Assembly: GCA_934655835.1 (NCBI GenBank)
Contig: CAKUHM010000112.1
Location: 1 to 5,154 of the forward strand
DNA from: an uncultured Collinsella sp.
GTDB taxonomy: Bacteria > Actinomycetota > Coriobacteriia > Coriobacteriales > Coriobacteriaceae
Direction of reading: 5' to 3'
Length of the DNA: 5,154 bases
Below are positions 1 to 5,154 of the stretch, piece by piece (position 1 is the first letter of the stretch; every line of letters begins with the position of its first letter). The notes under the pieces are model-generated. The model saw only the letters and a list, made by a program, of their open reading frames with translations. It did not search any database and was not told the DNA's origin. A program made the position numbers and the translations under genes.

Positions 1-2205
1 GTCGCGGATCTCCTCGGTTCGACCCTGATTCCAGAATTGGGTACCGATGTAGCCGCACGTACGACGGGCGACGTTCATCTTCTCCTGGTCGCGGTTGCCG
101 CAGTTGGGGCACTCCCACACCAGCTTGCCGTCGTCCTCGACAATGCGAATCTCGCCGTCGTAGCCACACGCCTGGCAGTAGTCGCTCTTAGTGTTGAGCT
201 CGGCGTACATGATGTTGTCGTAGATGTACTGCATCACGCGAATGACGGCCTTGAGGTTGTCCTGCATGTTGGGCACCTCGACGTAGGAGATGGCACCGCC
301 CGGCGAAAGCTGCTGGAACATGCCCTCGAACTTGAGCTTATCGAAAGCGTCGATCTCCTCGGACACGTGGACGTGATAGCTGTTGGTAATGTAGCCCTTG
401 TCCGTCACGCCCGGGATGATGCCAAAACGACGCTGCAGGCACTTGGCGAACTTGTAGGTCGTCGACTCCAGCGGCGTGCCGTACAGCGAGAAGTCGATGT
501 CACTTTCGGCCTTCCACTCCGCGCACTTGTCGTTCATGCGCTGCATGACCGCCATGGCGAACGGCGTGCCCTCCTTCTCGGTGTGGCTGTGGCCCGTCAT
601 GTACTTGACGCACTCATACAGGCCGGCATAGCCCAGGCTAATGGTGGAATATCCGCCCACGAGCAGTTTGTCGATCGTCTCGCCCTTCTTCAGGCGCGCC
701 AAGGCACCGTACTGCCACAGAATCGGTGCGGCGTCCGAAAGCGTGCCCATCAGGCGCTCGTGACGGCACAGCAGGGCACGGTGGCACAGCTCGAGGCGCT
801 CGTCAAAGATCTTCCAGAACTTGTCCATGTCCTGATGCGAGCTCAACGCGACGTCGGGCAGGTTGATAGTCACGACGCCCTGGTTAAAACGACCGTAGTA
901 CTTGGGCTTGTTCGGGTCATAGTTCAGCGCGTTGGCAACGTTGTTAAAGCCGTTGCCCGAACGGTCGGGCGTCAGGAAACTGCGGCAGCCCATGCAGGTG
1001 TAGCAATCGCCATTGCCCGCGGTCTCGCCCTTCGACAGCTTGAGCTCGCGCATCTTCTTCTCGGAGATGTAGTCGGGCACCATGCGCTTGGCGGTGCACT
1101 TGGCAGCCAGCTGGGTCAGATAGAAGTACGGGGAATCCTCGTAAACGTTATCGTCCTCGAGCACGTAGATAAGCTTGGGGAACGCCGGGGTAATCCACAC
1201 GCCGGCCTCGTTCTTAACGCCCTCATAGCGCTGGCGCAGCGTCTCCTCCACGATCATGGCAAGGTCGTGCTTCTCCTGGGCCGAGCGCGCCTCGTTGAGA
1301 TACATAAAGACCGTCACGAACGGCGCCTGGCCGTTGGTGGTCATAAGGGTCACGACCTGGTACTGGATTGTCTGGACACCGCGACGGATCTCGTCACGCA
1401 GACGGTCCTCAACGACCTCACGGACCTTCTCGGCAGACGCGGAAACGCCGAGCTCCTCGAGCTCACGCGCGACCTCGCCGCGGATCTTCTGACGGCTCAC
1501 CTCAACAAAGGGGGCAAGATGGGTCAGCGAAATCGACTGGCCACCGTACTGGGAGGAAGCAACCTGGGCGATGATCTGCGTGGCGATGTTGCAGGCCGTC
1601 GAGAAGCTATGCGGCTTCTCAATTAGCGTGCCCGAGATAACGGTGCCGTTCTGGAGCATATCCTCCAGGTTCACCAGGTCGCAGTTATGCATGTGCTGGG
1701 CGAAATAGTCCGAATCGTGGAAGTGAATCAGGCCCTCATTGTGGGCGTCCACAATCTCCTGGGGCAGTAGCACGCGCTGCGTCAGGTCCTTGGAGATCTC
1801 GCCGGCCATGTAGTCGCGCTGAACGGAGTTGACGGTCGGGTTCTTATTGGAGTTCTCCTGCTTGACCTCTTCGTTGTTGCACTCGATGAGCGACAGGATC
1901 TTGTCATCGGTCGTGTTCTTCTGGCGCTTCAGGCTCTGAACATAGCGATAGATGATGTAGTGGCGAGCGACCTCGTAACAGTCGAGACGCATGATCTCGT
2001 CCTCGACCAGATCCTGGATCTCCTCGACCGAAACGGTATGGCCGGCATTCTCGCATGCCTCGGCGACGTTTTGAGCCGCGTAGATCACCTGGCGGTCGGT
2101 AAGGCGAGAGCCCTCCTCAACCTCCAAGTTTGCAGCACGGATGGCATTGACGATCTTATCGATGTCAAAGACAACCTCGGTGCCGCTGCGCTTGATGATC
2201 TTCAT
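1..2205 (-). CDS. nrdD: Anaerobic (class III) ribonucleoside-triphosphate reductase, 3'-truncated by the window edge
   Basis: Glycyl-radical enzyme that reduces ribonucleoside triphosphates to dNTPs in the cytoplasm without oxygen; NrdG activates it using S-adenosylmethionine. I read 735 codons in one open frame. Residues 1 to about 92 (start MKIIKRSGTEVVFDIDKI) form an ATP-cone, the allosteric nucleotide-binding domain. The catalytic barrel follows, with N174-C175 in QHMHNCDLVNL as the substrate-radical cysteine, and CYTCMGCRSFL (C401, C404, C407), where C407 is probably the second active-site cysteine. A C-terminal zinc ribbon has C677/C680 and C699/C702. The glycyl-radical motif RRTCGYIG carries the radical glycine at G718. 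Length fits the family (E. coli about 712), so only a few residues after GRTEEIRD should be missing. ATG at 2205 is chosen because the ATP-cone begins there and AAAGAGG lies 6 nt upstream. The Asn before C175 fits formate-using family members. An NrdR-type promoter lies upstream. nrdG may lie beyond position 1. Confidence 0.98.
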   Translation of the reverse strand, partial: MKIIKRSGTEVVFDIDKIVNAIRAANLEVEEGSRLTDRQVIYAAQNVAEACENAGHTVSVEEIQDLVEDEIMRLDCYEVARHYIIYRYVQSLKRQKNTTDDKILSLIECNNEEVKQENSNKNPTVNSVQRDYMAGEISKDLTQRVLLPQEIVDAHNEGLIHFHDSDYFAQHMHNCDLVNLEDMLQNGTVISGTLIEKPHSFSTACNIATQIIAQVASSQYGGQSISLTHLAPFVEVSRQKIRGEVARELEELGVSASAEKVREVVEDRLRDEIRRGVQTIQYQVVTLMTTNGQAPFVTVFMYLNEARSAQEKHDLAMIVEETLRQRYEGVKNEAGVWITPAFPKLIYVLEDDNVYEDSPYFYLTQLAAKCTAKRMVPDYISEKKMRELKLSKGETAGNGDCYTCMGCRSFLTPDRSGNGFNNVANALNYDPNKPKYYGRFNQGVVTINLPDVALSSHQDMDKFWKIFDERLELCHRALLCRHERLMGTLSDAAPILWQYGALARLKKGETIDKLLVGGYSTISLGYAGLYECVKYMTGHSHTEKEGTPFAMAVMQRMNDKCAEWKAESDIDFSLYGTPLESTTYKFAKCLQRRFGIIPGVTDKGYITNSYHVHVSEEIDAFDKLKFEGMFQQLSPGGAISYVEVPNMQDNLKAVIRVMQYIYDNIMYAELNTKSDYCQACGYDGEIRIVEDDGKLVWECPNCGNRDQEKMNVARRTCGYIGTQFWNQGRTEEIRD

Positions 2206-2212
2206 CCTCTTG

Positions 2213-2219
2213 CCTCTTT
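2213..2219 (-). promoter_or_regulatory. Ribosome binding site of nrdD
   Basis: On the minus strand AAAGAGG stands six bases before the ATG at 2205, good Shine-Dalgarno spacing. A second purine tract, AAGAGG at 2206-2211, directly abuts the ATG and is too close to act on that start. The site supports the 2205 start. Confidence 0.75.
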
Positions 2220-2256
2220 CGCGTCGTAATCTCATTGCGCTTCAGAGCCAAACGAT

Positions 2257-2268
2257 GCCCGGCCGGGC
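2257..2268. repeat. 12-bp GC palindrome in the nrdD leader
   Basis: GCCCGGCCGGGC is its own reverse complement. It lies about 50 bases upstream of the nrdD start codon, next to other GC-rich sequence (GGGGCAAGCCC on the minus strand). Without a loop it is weak as a simple hairpin, so it may pair with nearby G/C tracts instead. No function can be assigned. Confidence 0.4.
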
Positions 2269-2343
2269 TTGCCCCTGCCTTGCGGCGCCGTCGCGCAATC
2301 TGTGTTCTCGATAAACCATAAGCCTCCATGCGGACATTCCCAG

Positions 2344-2361
2344 GAGCCGATCAAGCGGCTC
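2344..2361. repeat. Perfect short hairpin in the nrdD leader
   Basis: GAGCCG at 2344-2349 is the exact reverse complement of CGGCTC at 2356-2361, with a 6-nt loop. No T-run follows on either strand, so it does not read as an intrinsic terminator. It would form within the inferred 5' leader of nrdD. Confidence 0.5.
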
Positions 2362-2430
2362 AAAGATCTATCCGAATGGGGTGAGTAAGGTCTTCGTTCT
2401 CTGTCCGCCATCTATCATACGACAAAGACG

Positions 2431-2446
2431 CATCTATATCCTGTAT
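2431..2446. promoter_or_regulatory. NrdR box, downstream copy (degenerate)
   Basis: The minus strand reads ATACAGGATATAGATG, which matches the NrdR-box consensus at 10 of 16 positions. Alone this would be weak. Its start is 32 bp from that of the strong box (16-bp gap, about three helical turns), which is the known spacing for cooperative NrdR binding to tandem boxes. It covers the predicted -10 hexamer. Confidence 0.65.
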
Positions 2447-2462
2447 TCTTTTTTTAGGTCAA
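2433..2462 (-). promoter_or_regulatory. Sigma-70-like promoter of nrdD
   Basis: On the minus strand TTGACC (2462-2457, five of six against TTGACA) is followed after 18 bases by TATAGA (2438-2433, four of six against TATAAT). The spacer is A-rich. The -10 lies inside the downstream NrdR-like box and the -35 directly abuts the upstream box, the arrangement expected for repression by blocking RNA polymerase. The hexamers alone would be only moderate evidence; their placement relative to the boxes raises confidence. Confidence 0.6.
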
Positions 2463-2478
2463 ACACAACATATAGTGT
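2463..2478. promoter_or_regulatory. NrdR box, upstream copy (strong match)
   Basis: The minus strand reads ACACTATATGTTGTGT, matching the palindromic NrdR-box consensus ACACWATATATWGTGT at 15 of 16 positions. NrdR is the zinc-ribbon/ATP-cone repressor that senses dATP/ATP and represses ribonucleotide reductase genes. This box sits immediately upstream of the predicted -35 of nrdD. Confidence 0.85.
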
Positions 2479-2543
2479 TTTAGCAGGTCAAGGCAATTAG
2501 TCTATTTGCAGACGCATTAAAAACGAGGGGTCTTTGGCAAGTC

Positions 2544-2557
2544 GGTAAAACGTTACC
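2544..2557. repeat. GGTAA-N4-TTACC inverted repeat, possible operator
   Basis: Two exact 5-bp arms flank AACG. The sequence resembles LacI/GalR-type operators, but the CG step is off-centre, so it does not fit the classic pattern. It is about 66 bp upstream of the strong NrdR box. No regulator gene is in view, so any role is speculative. Confidence 0.25.
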
Positions 2558-2679
2558 AGCACGGCTACCTGCATGGCAGTTATAAAACCCCCTTAGTCAA
2601 GCCGCCGACAAATCCTACCAAAACTAAGCCGCTCGCGCCAAAAGAATCCAAAAGATAATGCTTGACCAACATGTTGCGG

Positions 2680-2758
2680 TCGAATGCCGGCGGATAGGGC
2701 GACGGATCTGCAAACGCTCGGAAGACTGCAGTCCGACGCCCCGTCCGCCGGCATTCGA
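2680..2758. repeat. 79-nt imperfect inverted repeat (long hairpin element)
   Basis: TCGAATGCCGGCGGA (2680-2694) is the exact reverse complement of 2744-2758. Inside it, after a symmetric 2x2 internal loop, GGGCGACGGA (2697-2706) pairs with TCCGACGCCC (2732-2741) with one A-A mismatch. After one bulged T, CTGCA (2708-2712) pairs with TGCAG (2727-2731), leaving a 14-nt apical loop. About 29 of 30 stem positions pair. Outside the main arms TTGC (2674-2677) could add four pairs with GCAA (2762-2765). On the minus strand it begins 15 nt after the stop codon of the membrane protein gene. No U-run follows on either strand, so it is not a textbook terminator. It could be a 3'-end RNA stability or processing structure, a REP-like repeat, or a small MITE-type element; no target-site duplication is evident. 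Confidence 0.8.
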
Positions 2759-2773
2759 TATGCAAAGGAGCTG

Positions 2774-3241
2774 TTATTTCTCGTCGCGAGCAATTATGCG
2801 ACCGAGAGCCGCCGTAAAGGGATCGAGCAGCACACCGGCGATAACCACAAAGGCCCATCCCTTTGTAACAAGGCCCGCCCAGCGCGCGAAGAACGTACGG
2901 CCTTCAATCGTTCCGAATCCTCCCTGGAAGGCGATCTCGCCAAAACCGATCACCATAAATAGGAGCGTGGCACCGATGACCGTACCGGCAATCTTGTGTG
3001 ATGCACTCCCCTGCTCAAAACCAAAAAAGTCTAGGCACATACCGACCGTTTTTCCAAACAGCGGAAGCGCGCTCAGAACCTCGGCAATCACCGTGGCCAC
3101 GATGAGTTGTCCCCAAAAGCCCGTGGGGCTCGTCAGATCCAAGCCAGACGCCCCTTCAATGATGGGGAGAAACGCGCAGAGCAATAGCGGGTTGAAGAAG
3201 CCGTTGAGAATACCGATAACGCGGTTGACAGGTAACTTCAT
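2774..3241 (-). CDS. Small four-segment integral membrane protein, family not recognised
   Basis: A 155-residue protein starting MKLPVNRVIGILNG. I do not recognise the family with confidence. Hydrophobic, probably membrane-spanning segments lie near residues 8-28, 43-62, 84-103 and 126-149. Short charged or glycine-rich loops separate them, and the tail is basic and acidic (GRIIARDEK). Charged or polar residues within or next to the segments (E29, E54, E102, D140) might face a substrate path. The halves have similar two-segment layouts, and the second faintly recalls the small DUF2798 membrane family, a guess only. ATG at 3241 is preferred because GAAAGG lies 9 nt upstream; ATG at 3247 would leave only 3 nt. 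A longer reading back to 3433 overlaps the transporter gene and adds an Arg/Ser-rich, non-protein-like stretch, so it is rejected. It lies 100 bases downstream of the MFS gene on the same strand, suggesting co-transcription. Confidence 0.85.
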   Translation of the reverse strand: MKLPVNRVIGILNGFFNPLLLCAFLPIIEGASGLDLTSPTGFWGQLIVATVIAEVLSALPLFGKTVGMCLDFFGFEQGSASHKIAGTVIGATLLFMVIGFGEIAFQGGFGTIEGRTFFARWAGLVTKGWAFVVIAGVLLDPFTAALGRIIARDEK

Positions 3242-3250
3242 AGCCATAAG

Positions 3251-3256
3251 CCTTTC
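3251..3256 (-). promoter_or_regulatory. Ribosome binding site that decides the start of the small membrane protein
   Basis: GAAAGG on the minus strand lies nine bases before ATG 3241 but only three before the in-frame ATG 3247. This favours 3241. The two choices differ by two residues (Met-Ala). Confidence 0.6.
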
Positions 3257-3265
3257 AAAGTCATT

Positions 3266-3301
3266 GATAGAAAGAGGGCCGCCGGCATATGTCGGCGGCC
3301 C
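3266..3301 (-). terminator. GC-rich hairpin between the MFS and membrane-protein genes, possible partial terminator
   Basis: GGGCCGCCG (3276-3284) is the exact reverse complement of CGGCGGCCC (3293-3301), a 9-bp stem closing an 8-nt loop that contains CATATG. Downstream on the minus strand comes TCTTTCTATC, pyrimidine-rich but not a clean U-run. It lies 40 nt after the MFS stop and 35 nt before the next start. It may attenuate transcription between the two genes or stabilise the upstream message. Confidence 0.55.
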
Positions 3302-3341
3302 CGATAAAACATGATGTGTGGTAAAGCAACTACTCGAGCGG

Positions 3342-4541
3342 CTACTCCGCCTCGCCGCTGGCCGCCATCTTCTCGGCCTCGGCAAGCTGGGCCGGGGTGA
3401 GCTTGCGATACTTAATGGCGCCAAAGACGACACAAGCCGCGCAGACGATCATGCCGGCGATGAACTTCTGGTCAATCGTTGCACCAAACGGCGATGTCAC
3501 GGCCTCAAACACAATGGGAGACAGCGCCATGCCAAAGTTGATGCCTGCCATGCCAATGGCGAGGTTAAACGCACGTCCCTCGGGGGCAGAGTTGCCGGCG
3601 GCAAAATTGCCCTCCAGCGGCACGTAGGTCTCCTTGCCCAGTGCAACGACAAAGCCCGCAACGCACAGCACCATAAAGGCGGGCGCAACCAACGTCAGAC
3701 CCAGGCCAACGAGCGTCACGCCCCACGCGATCGGCATAGCCAGGTTCTTAAACTTGGCGAACAGCGGACCGACAAAAAGGCCAGCTGCGATACCTGCAAC
3801 TGTCATGACCGTCGAAGCGAGACCGGCCTCGACCGTGCCGCCAAAGCCACGGCCAACAACCAGCAGCGAGACATTGGAGCTAAAGAGCTGGAACGTGAGC
3901 ACGAACACAAAGCTCATGACCGTGATGATAGCGACCTCTTTGGGCATATTGGCAAATACGTTGACCTTGCGCTTGGGCTCAAGATGACCCTCGGGAAGGC
4001 AGACGGCCTCGATCACGATAAAGATAATCATGATGAAGTACGCCGCATAGCTGTGGAACCACTCGGCAGAACCCAAAATGCCAGAAACCATCGTCCAGAT
4101 AATGCCGCCCAGTGCAACAAAAGTGGAGTAGATGCCCATGACAAACGAACGCTGCTTGCCACCAAAGTAATCCGCGATAAGAGCGTCCGTTGAATTCTGA
4201 ACGGCGCCAAGGCCAAGGCCCATGACCGCCGAGGCCGCAAGGACCTGACCGAGCGAATCGTGAAATACAAGCACCGAAGCACCCGCCAGCATCACGATAA
4301 CGTGGCCGATAAGCGTCGTCTTCTTCTTGGACACGCGAGAAGCAAGCTGCGAAGACACAAGCATAGCGGACAGCGCCATCATCAACGGGATGATGCCGAT
4401 GATCATCTGGACCGCAGCGATGTTCTCGTTGGGAAACGCGGCCGCGACGGAAGCCACGATAGGAACGGGCACCAACATGCCCATAATGCACATGGCGGCA
4501 GCGTAAATGCCAACCAGGTACTTGATCTTGGTTTTATCCAT
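3342..4541 (-). CDS. MFS (major facilitator superfamily) transporter, substrate unknown
   Basis: A complete 399-residue polytopic membrane protein ending in TAG, of the usual length for a 12-helix secondary transporter. Helix 1 covers about residues 9-33. The helix 2-3 loop, SSQLASRVSKKKTTLIGH (63-80), is a variant of the MFS motif A loop. GLGLGAVQNSTDALIADYFG (108-127) resembles the helix 4/5 region of drug- or metabolite-type members. A charged cytoplasmic linker (about 184-203, PEGHLEPKRKVNVF) separates the two six-helix halves. The last helix ends near residue 376, followed by a hydrophilic tail rich in Ala, Glu and Lys (KYRKLTPAQLAEAEKMAASG). The start at 4541 is supported by AAGGA seven bases upstream. 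It follows an acyl-kinase gene by 74 bases and precedes a small membrane protein gene. Transport of a carboxylate or fermentation product would suit this context but is only inferred. Confidence 0.93.
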   Translation of the reverse strand: MDKTKIKYLVGIYAAAMCIMGMLVPVPIVASVAAAFPNENIAAVQMIIGIIPLMMALSAMLVSSQLASRVSKKKTTLIGHVIVMLAGASVLVFHDSLGQVLAASAVMGLGLGAVQNSTDALIADYFGGKQRSFVMGIYSTFVALGGIIWTMVSGILGSAEWFHSYAAYFIMIIFIVIEAVCLPEGHLEPKRKVNVFANMPKEVAIITVMSFVFVLTFQLFSSNVSLLVVGRGFGGTVEAGLASTVMTVAGIAAGLFVGPLFAKFKNLAMPIAWGVTLVGLGLTLVAPAFMVLCVAGFVVALGKETYVPLEGNFAAGNSAPEGRAFNLAIGMAGINFGMALSPIVFEAVTSPFGATIDQKFIAGMIVCAACVVFGAIKYRKLTPAQLAEAEKMAASGEAE

Positions 4542-4548
4542 GATTCAA

Positions 4549-4553
4549 TCCTT
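4549..4553 (-). promoter_or_regulatory. Ribosome binding site of the MFS gene
   Basis: AAGGA on the minus strand, seven bases before ATG 4541. It starts only a few bases after the U-tract of the upstream terminator-like hairpin, so the hairpin and this translation start are nearly contiguous. Confidence 0.75.
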
Positions 4554-4556
4554 ACG

Positions 4557-4605
4557 TTAAAAAGAAGTGAAACAGGGCGACCGAAGCATCACCGCCGATC
4601 GCCCT
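4557..4605 (-). terminator. Intrinsic-terminator-like hairpin after the acyl kinase gene
   Basis: On the minus strand AGGGCGA (4605-4599) pairs exactly with TCGCCCT (4580-4574) around an 18-nt loop. The tract GTTTCACTTCTTTTT follows, giving a late U-run. The stem begins 10 nt after the kinase stop codon. The large loop and the few bases between stem and U-run make it less than ideal. No convincing promoter is visible between it and the MFS start, so it may act as a leaky terminator that lowers downstream expression. Confidence 0.6.
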
Positions 4606-4615
4606 AAGCACGGTG

Positions 4616-5154
4616 TTATCGGTCGTTAAACCCAGAAAAGACGGGCTTTCCACTGTACGTAAGCGCCTCCTCGGCGCCATCGAGTACGCGACAGGCGCCA
4701 GCAGCCATCGCCTCGAGCTCAAACTCGCCGGGATAGGCAGATACAGGGGCAATCCAAGAACAGGCGTCCTCGATGGCGGCAACGAGTTCCTTGCTGTGAA
4801 CCATGCCGCCTCCAAGCAAGATGCCATCGACTTCGCCCTTAAGAACGCACGCCATCTCGCCGATCCATTTGCAGATCTGGTAGACCATCGCATCCCAAGC
4901 GCGGGCTGCGGCGGCATCGCCTGCGGCAGCGCGCTCGCACACTTCGACACCATCGGACGTGCCCAGCAGATCGACAAAACCGCCGGTCTTCATGCAGTGG
5001 GCACGGGTCACGTCAAGTCCATGTTCTGCTGCGTACTTCACAACCTCAATCGCAGGGACCGAGCCACAGCGCGTGGGCGCCATGGGGCCTTCGCCGCCAA
5101 CGATGTCGTTGCCGTCGACCATCTTGCCCTTAAGGTGGGCAGAGATTGAAATGC
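4616..5154 (-). CDS. buk: Butyrate kinase family acyl kinase, C-terminal half (5' end outside the window)
   Basis: The frame is open to the window edge and ends in TAA at 4618-4616, giving 178 full codons of a family usually about 355 residues long, so roughly the N-terminal half is missing. The family transfers phosphate between ATP and a short-chain carboxylate, in fermenters usually making ATP and butyrate (or a branched-chain acid) from the acyl phosphate, in the cytoplasm. Visible signatures are ISISAHLKGKMVDGNDIVGG then EGPMAPTRCGSVP, matching the family's ISVAAHKKGRVIDVNNALDG and EGPFSPERSGTLP. Near the C-terminus are LLGGGMVHSKELVAAIED (compare TGGIAYSK) and APVSAYPGEFELEAMAAGAC (compare APVxVYPGExExEALAxGA). 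These separate it from acetate kinase, although both share the acetokinase fold. The internal ATG at 5122 is not the start, because the conserved ISISAH block precedes it. Acid specificity cannot be read from this half. The phosphotransacylase partner (ptb) is not in view. Confidence 0.9.
   Translation of the reverse strand, partial: ISISAHLKGKMVDGNDIVGGEGPMAPTRCGSVPAIEVVKYAAEHGLDVTRAHCMKTGGFVDLLGTSDGVEVCERAAAGDAAAARAWDAMVYQICKWIGEMACVLKGEVDGILLGGGMVHSKELVAAIEDACSWIAPVSAYPGEFELEAMAAGACRVLDGAEEALTYSGKPVFSGFNDR

Larger units (their letters stand above)
2206..2426 (-). other. Long 5' leader of nrdD (inferred transcript leader)
   Basis: If transcription starts about 7 bases after the -10 hexamer at 2433-2438, the nrdD mRNA has a leader of roughly 220 nt before its start codon. 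I find no credible coding frame in it. It contains a perfect 6-bp stem with a 6-nt loop (2344-2361) and a 12-bp GC palindrome (2257-2268). I compared it by eye with the cobalamin riboswitch core and saw no match. A leader this long could carry post-transcriptional control, but the sequence does not prove it. A second promoter nearer the gene is also possible. Confidence 0.4.
2479..2773. other. Intergenic region between the small membrane protein gene and the nrdD promoter
   Basis: No gene is supportable here. Several ATG-initiated frames cross it on both strands, but none has a ribosome binding site or a recognisable protein. One is a 30-codon minus-strand frame starting at 2672. The stretch contains the large hairpin at 2680-2758, a CAACATGTTG palindrome at 2667-2676, a GGTAA-N4-TTACC inverted repeat at 2544-2557, and a weak CTTAGT/ACTAAG stem (2592-2597 with 2623-2628) followed on the minus strand by GGGGGTTTTAT. 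Confidence 0.6.

Noticed and set aside
37..1626. 529-codon open frame on the plus strand
   Set aside because: It lies entirely antisense to nrdD, codon-in-register with it. Its Val/Leu/Ala/His-rich translation matches no protein and mirrors GC-biased codons on the other strand.
2206..2426. Cobalamin or other known riboswitch in the nrdD leader
   Set aside because: By eye, the conserved B12-box and core elements are absent, and class III reductase does not use B12. A covariance search would be needed to exclude other classes.
2592..2628. CTTAGT/ACTAAG stem followed on the minus strand by GGGGGTTTTAT, as a terminator
   Set aside because: The stem is only 6 bp with a 25-nt loop, and G residues separate it from a run of four T, too weak to call.
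2580..2672. 30-codon minus-strand frame (MLVKHYLLDSFGASG...) ending TAA
   Set aside because: It is hydrophobic and superficially peptide-like, but no Shine-Dalgarno precedes the ATG, which sits in the CAACATGTTG palindrome.
2680..2758. Insertion sequence end or transposon
   Set aside because: No transposase gene and no target-site duplication are visible; the palindrome alone does not establish mobility.
2658..3314. 218-codon plus-strand frame
   Set aside because: It crosses the large hairpin and runs antisense to the small membrane protein gene. No ribosome binding site or recognisable domain is visible.
3242..3433. Upstream extension of the small membrane protein to a start at 3433
   Set aside because: The added residues overlap the MFS coding region out of frame and are Arg/Ser/Pro-rich, and a good ribosome binding site supports the start at 3241.
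3318..4193. 291-codon open frame on the plus strand opposite the MFS gene
   Set aside because: Its composition (His, Asn, Asp, Arg, Lys rich) is typical of the antisense of a membrane protein gene, and the opposite strand encodes a clear MFS transporter.

Overview
The window looks like chromosomal DNA from a high-GC, strictly anaerobic, fermentative bacterium. An anaerobic (class III) ribonucleotide reductase and a butyrate-kinase-family enzyme lie close together, and the only strong regulatory signal is an NrdR-type operator pair. Protein style and codon use resemble gut Actinobacteria of the Coriobacteriia (Collinsella-like). That placement is an inference; no taxonomic marker is present.

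All four genes are on the minus strand, so transcription runs from high to low coordinates. In that order they are: (1) 5154-4616, the C-terminal half of a butyrate-kinase-type acyl kinase, whose start lies outside the window, followed by a terminator-like hairpin. (2) 4541-3342, a complete 399-residue major facilitator superfamily (MFS) transporter. (3) 3241-2774, a complete protein of about 155 residues with four hydrophobic segments that I cannot assign to a family. It is separated from the transporter by a GC-rich hairpin. (4) A 568-base non-coding stretch (2206-2773), then nrdD from 2205 to the window edge, complete except for the last few C-terminal residues.

The non-coding stretch holds most of the regulatory signal. 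Two NrdR-box-like sequences with centres 32 bp apart (2431-2446 and 2463-2478) bracket a sigma-70-like promoter, which implies NrdR repression of nrdD. A leader of about 220 nt with small inverted repeats separates that promoter from the nrdD start. Upstream, at 2680-2758, is a 79-nt, nearly fully paired imperfect hairpin, just after the stop codon of the small membrane protein.

Functionally, nrdD supplies dNTPs without oxygen. It would need its activase NrdG, which often sits next to nrdD and may lie beyond position 1. The kinase makes ATP from an acyl phosphate and releases a short-chain acid. The transporter and small membrane protein downstream might move that acid or a related metabolite, but this rests only on gene order. 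I see no mobile element genes, CRISPR array, tRNA or rRNA. The most plausible under-described items are the small membrane protein paired with the MFS gene and the large hairpin element.
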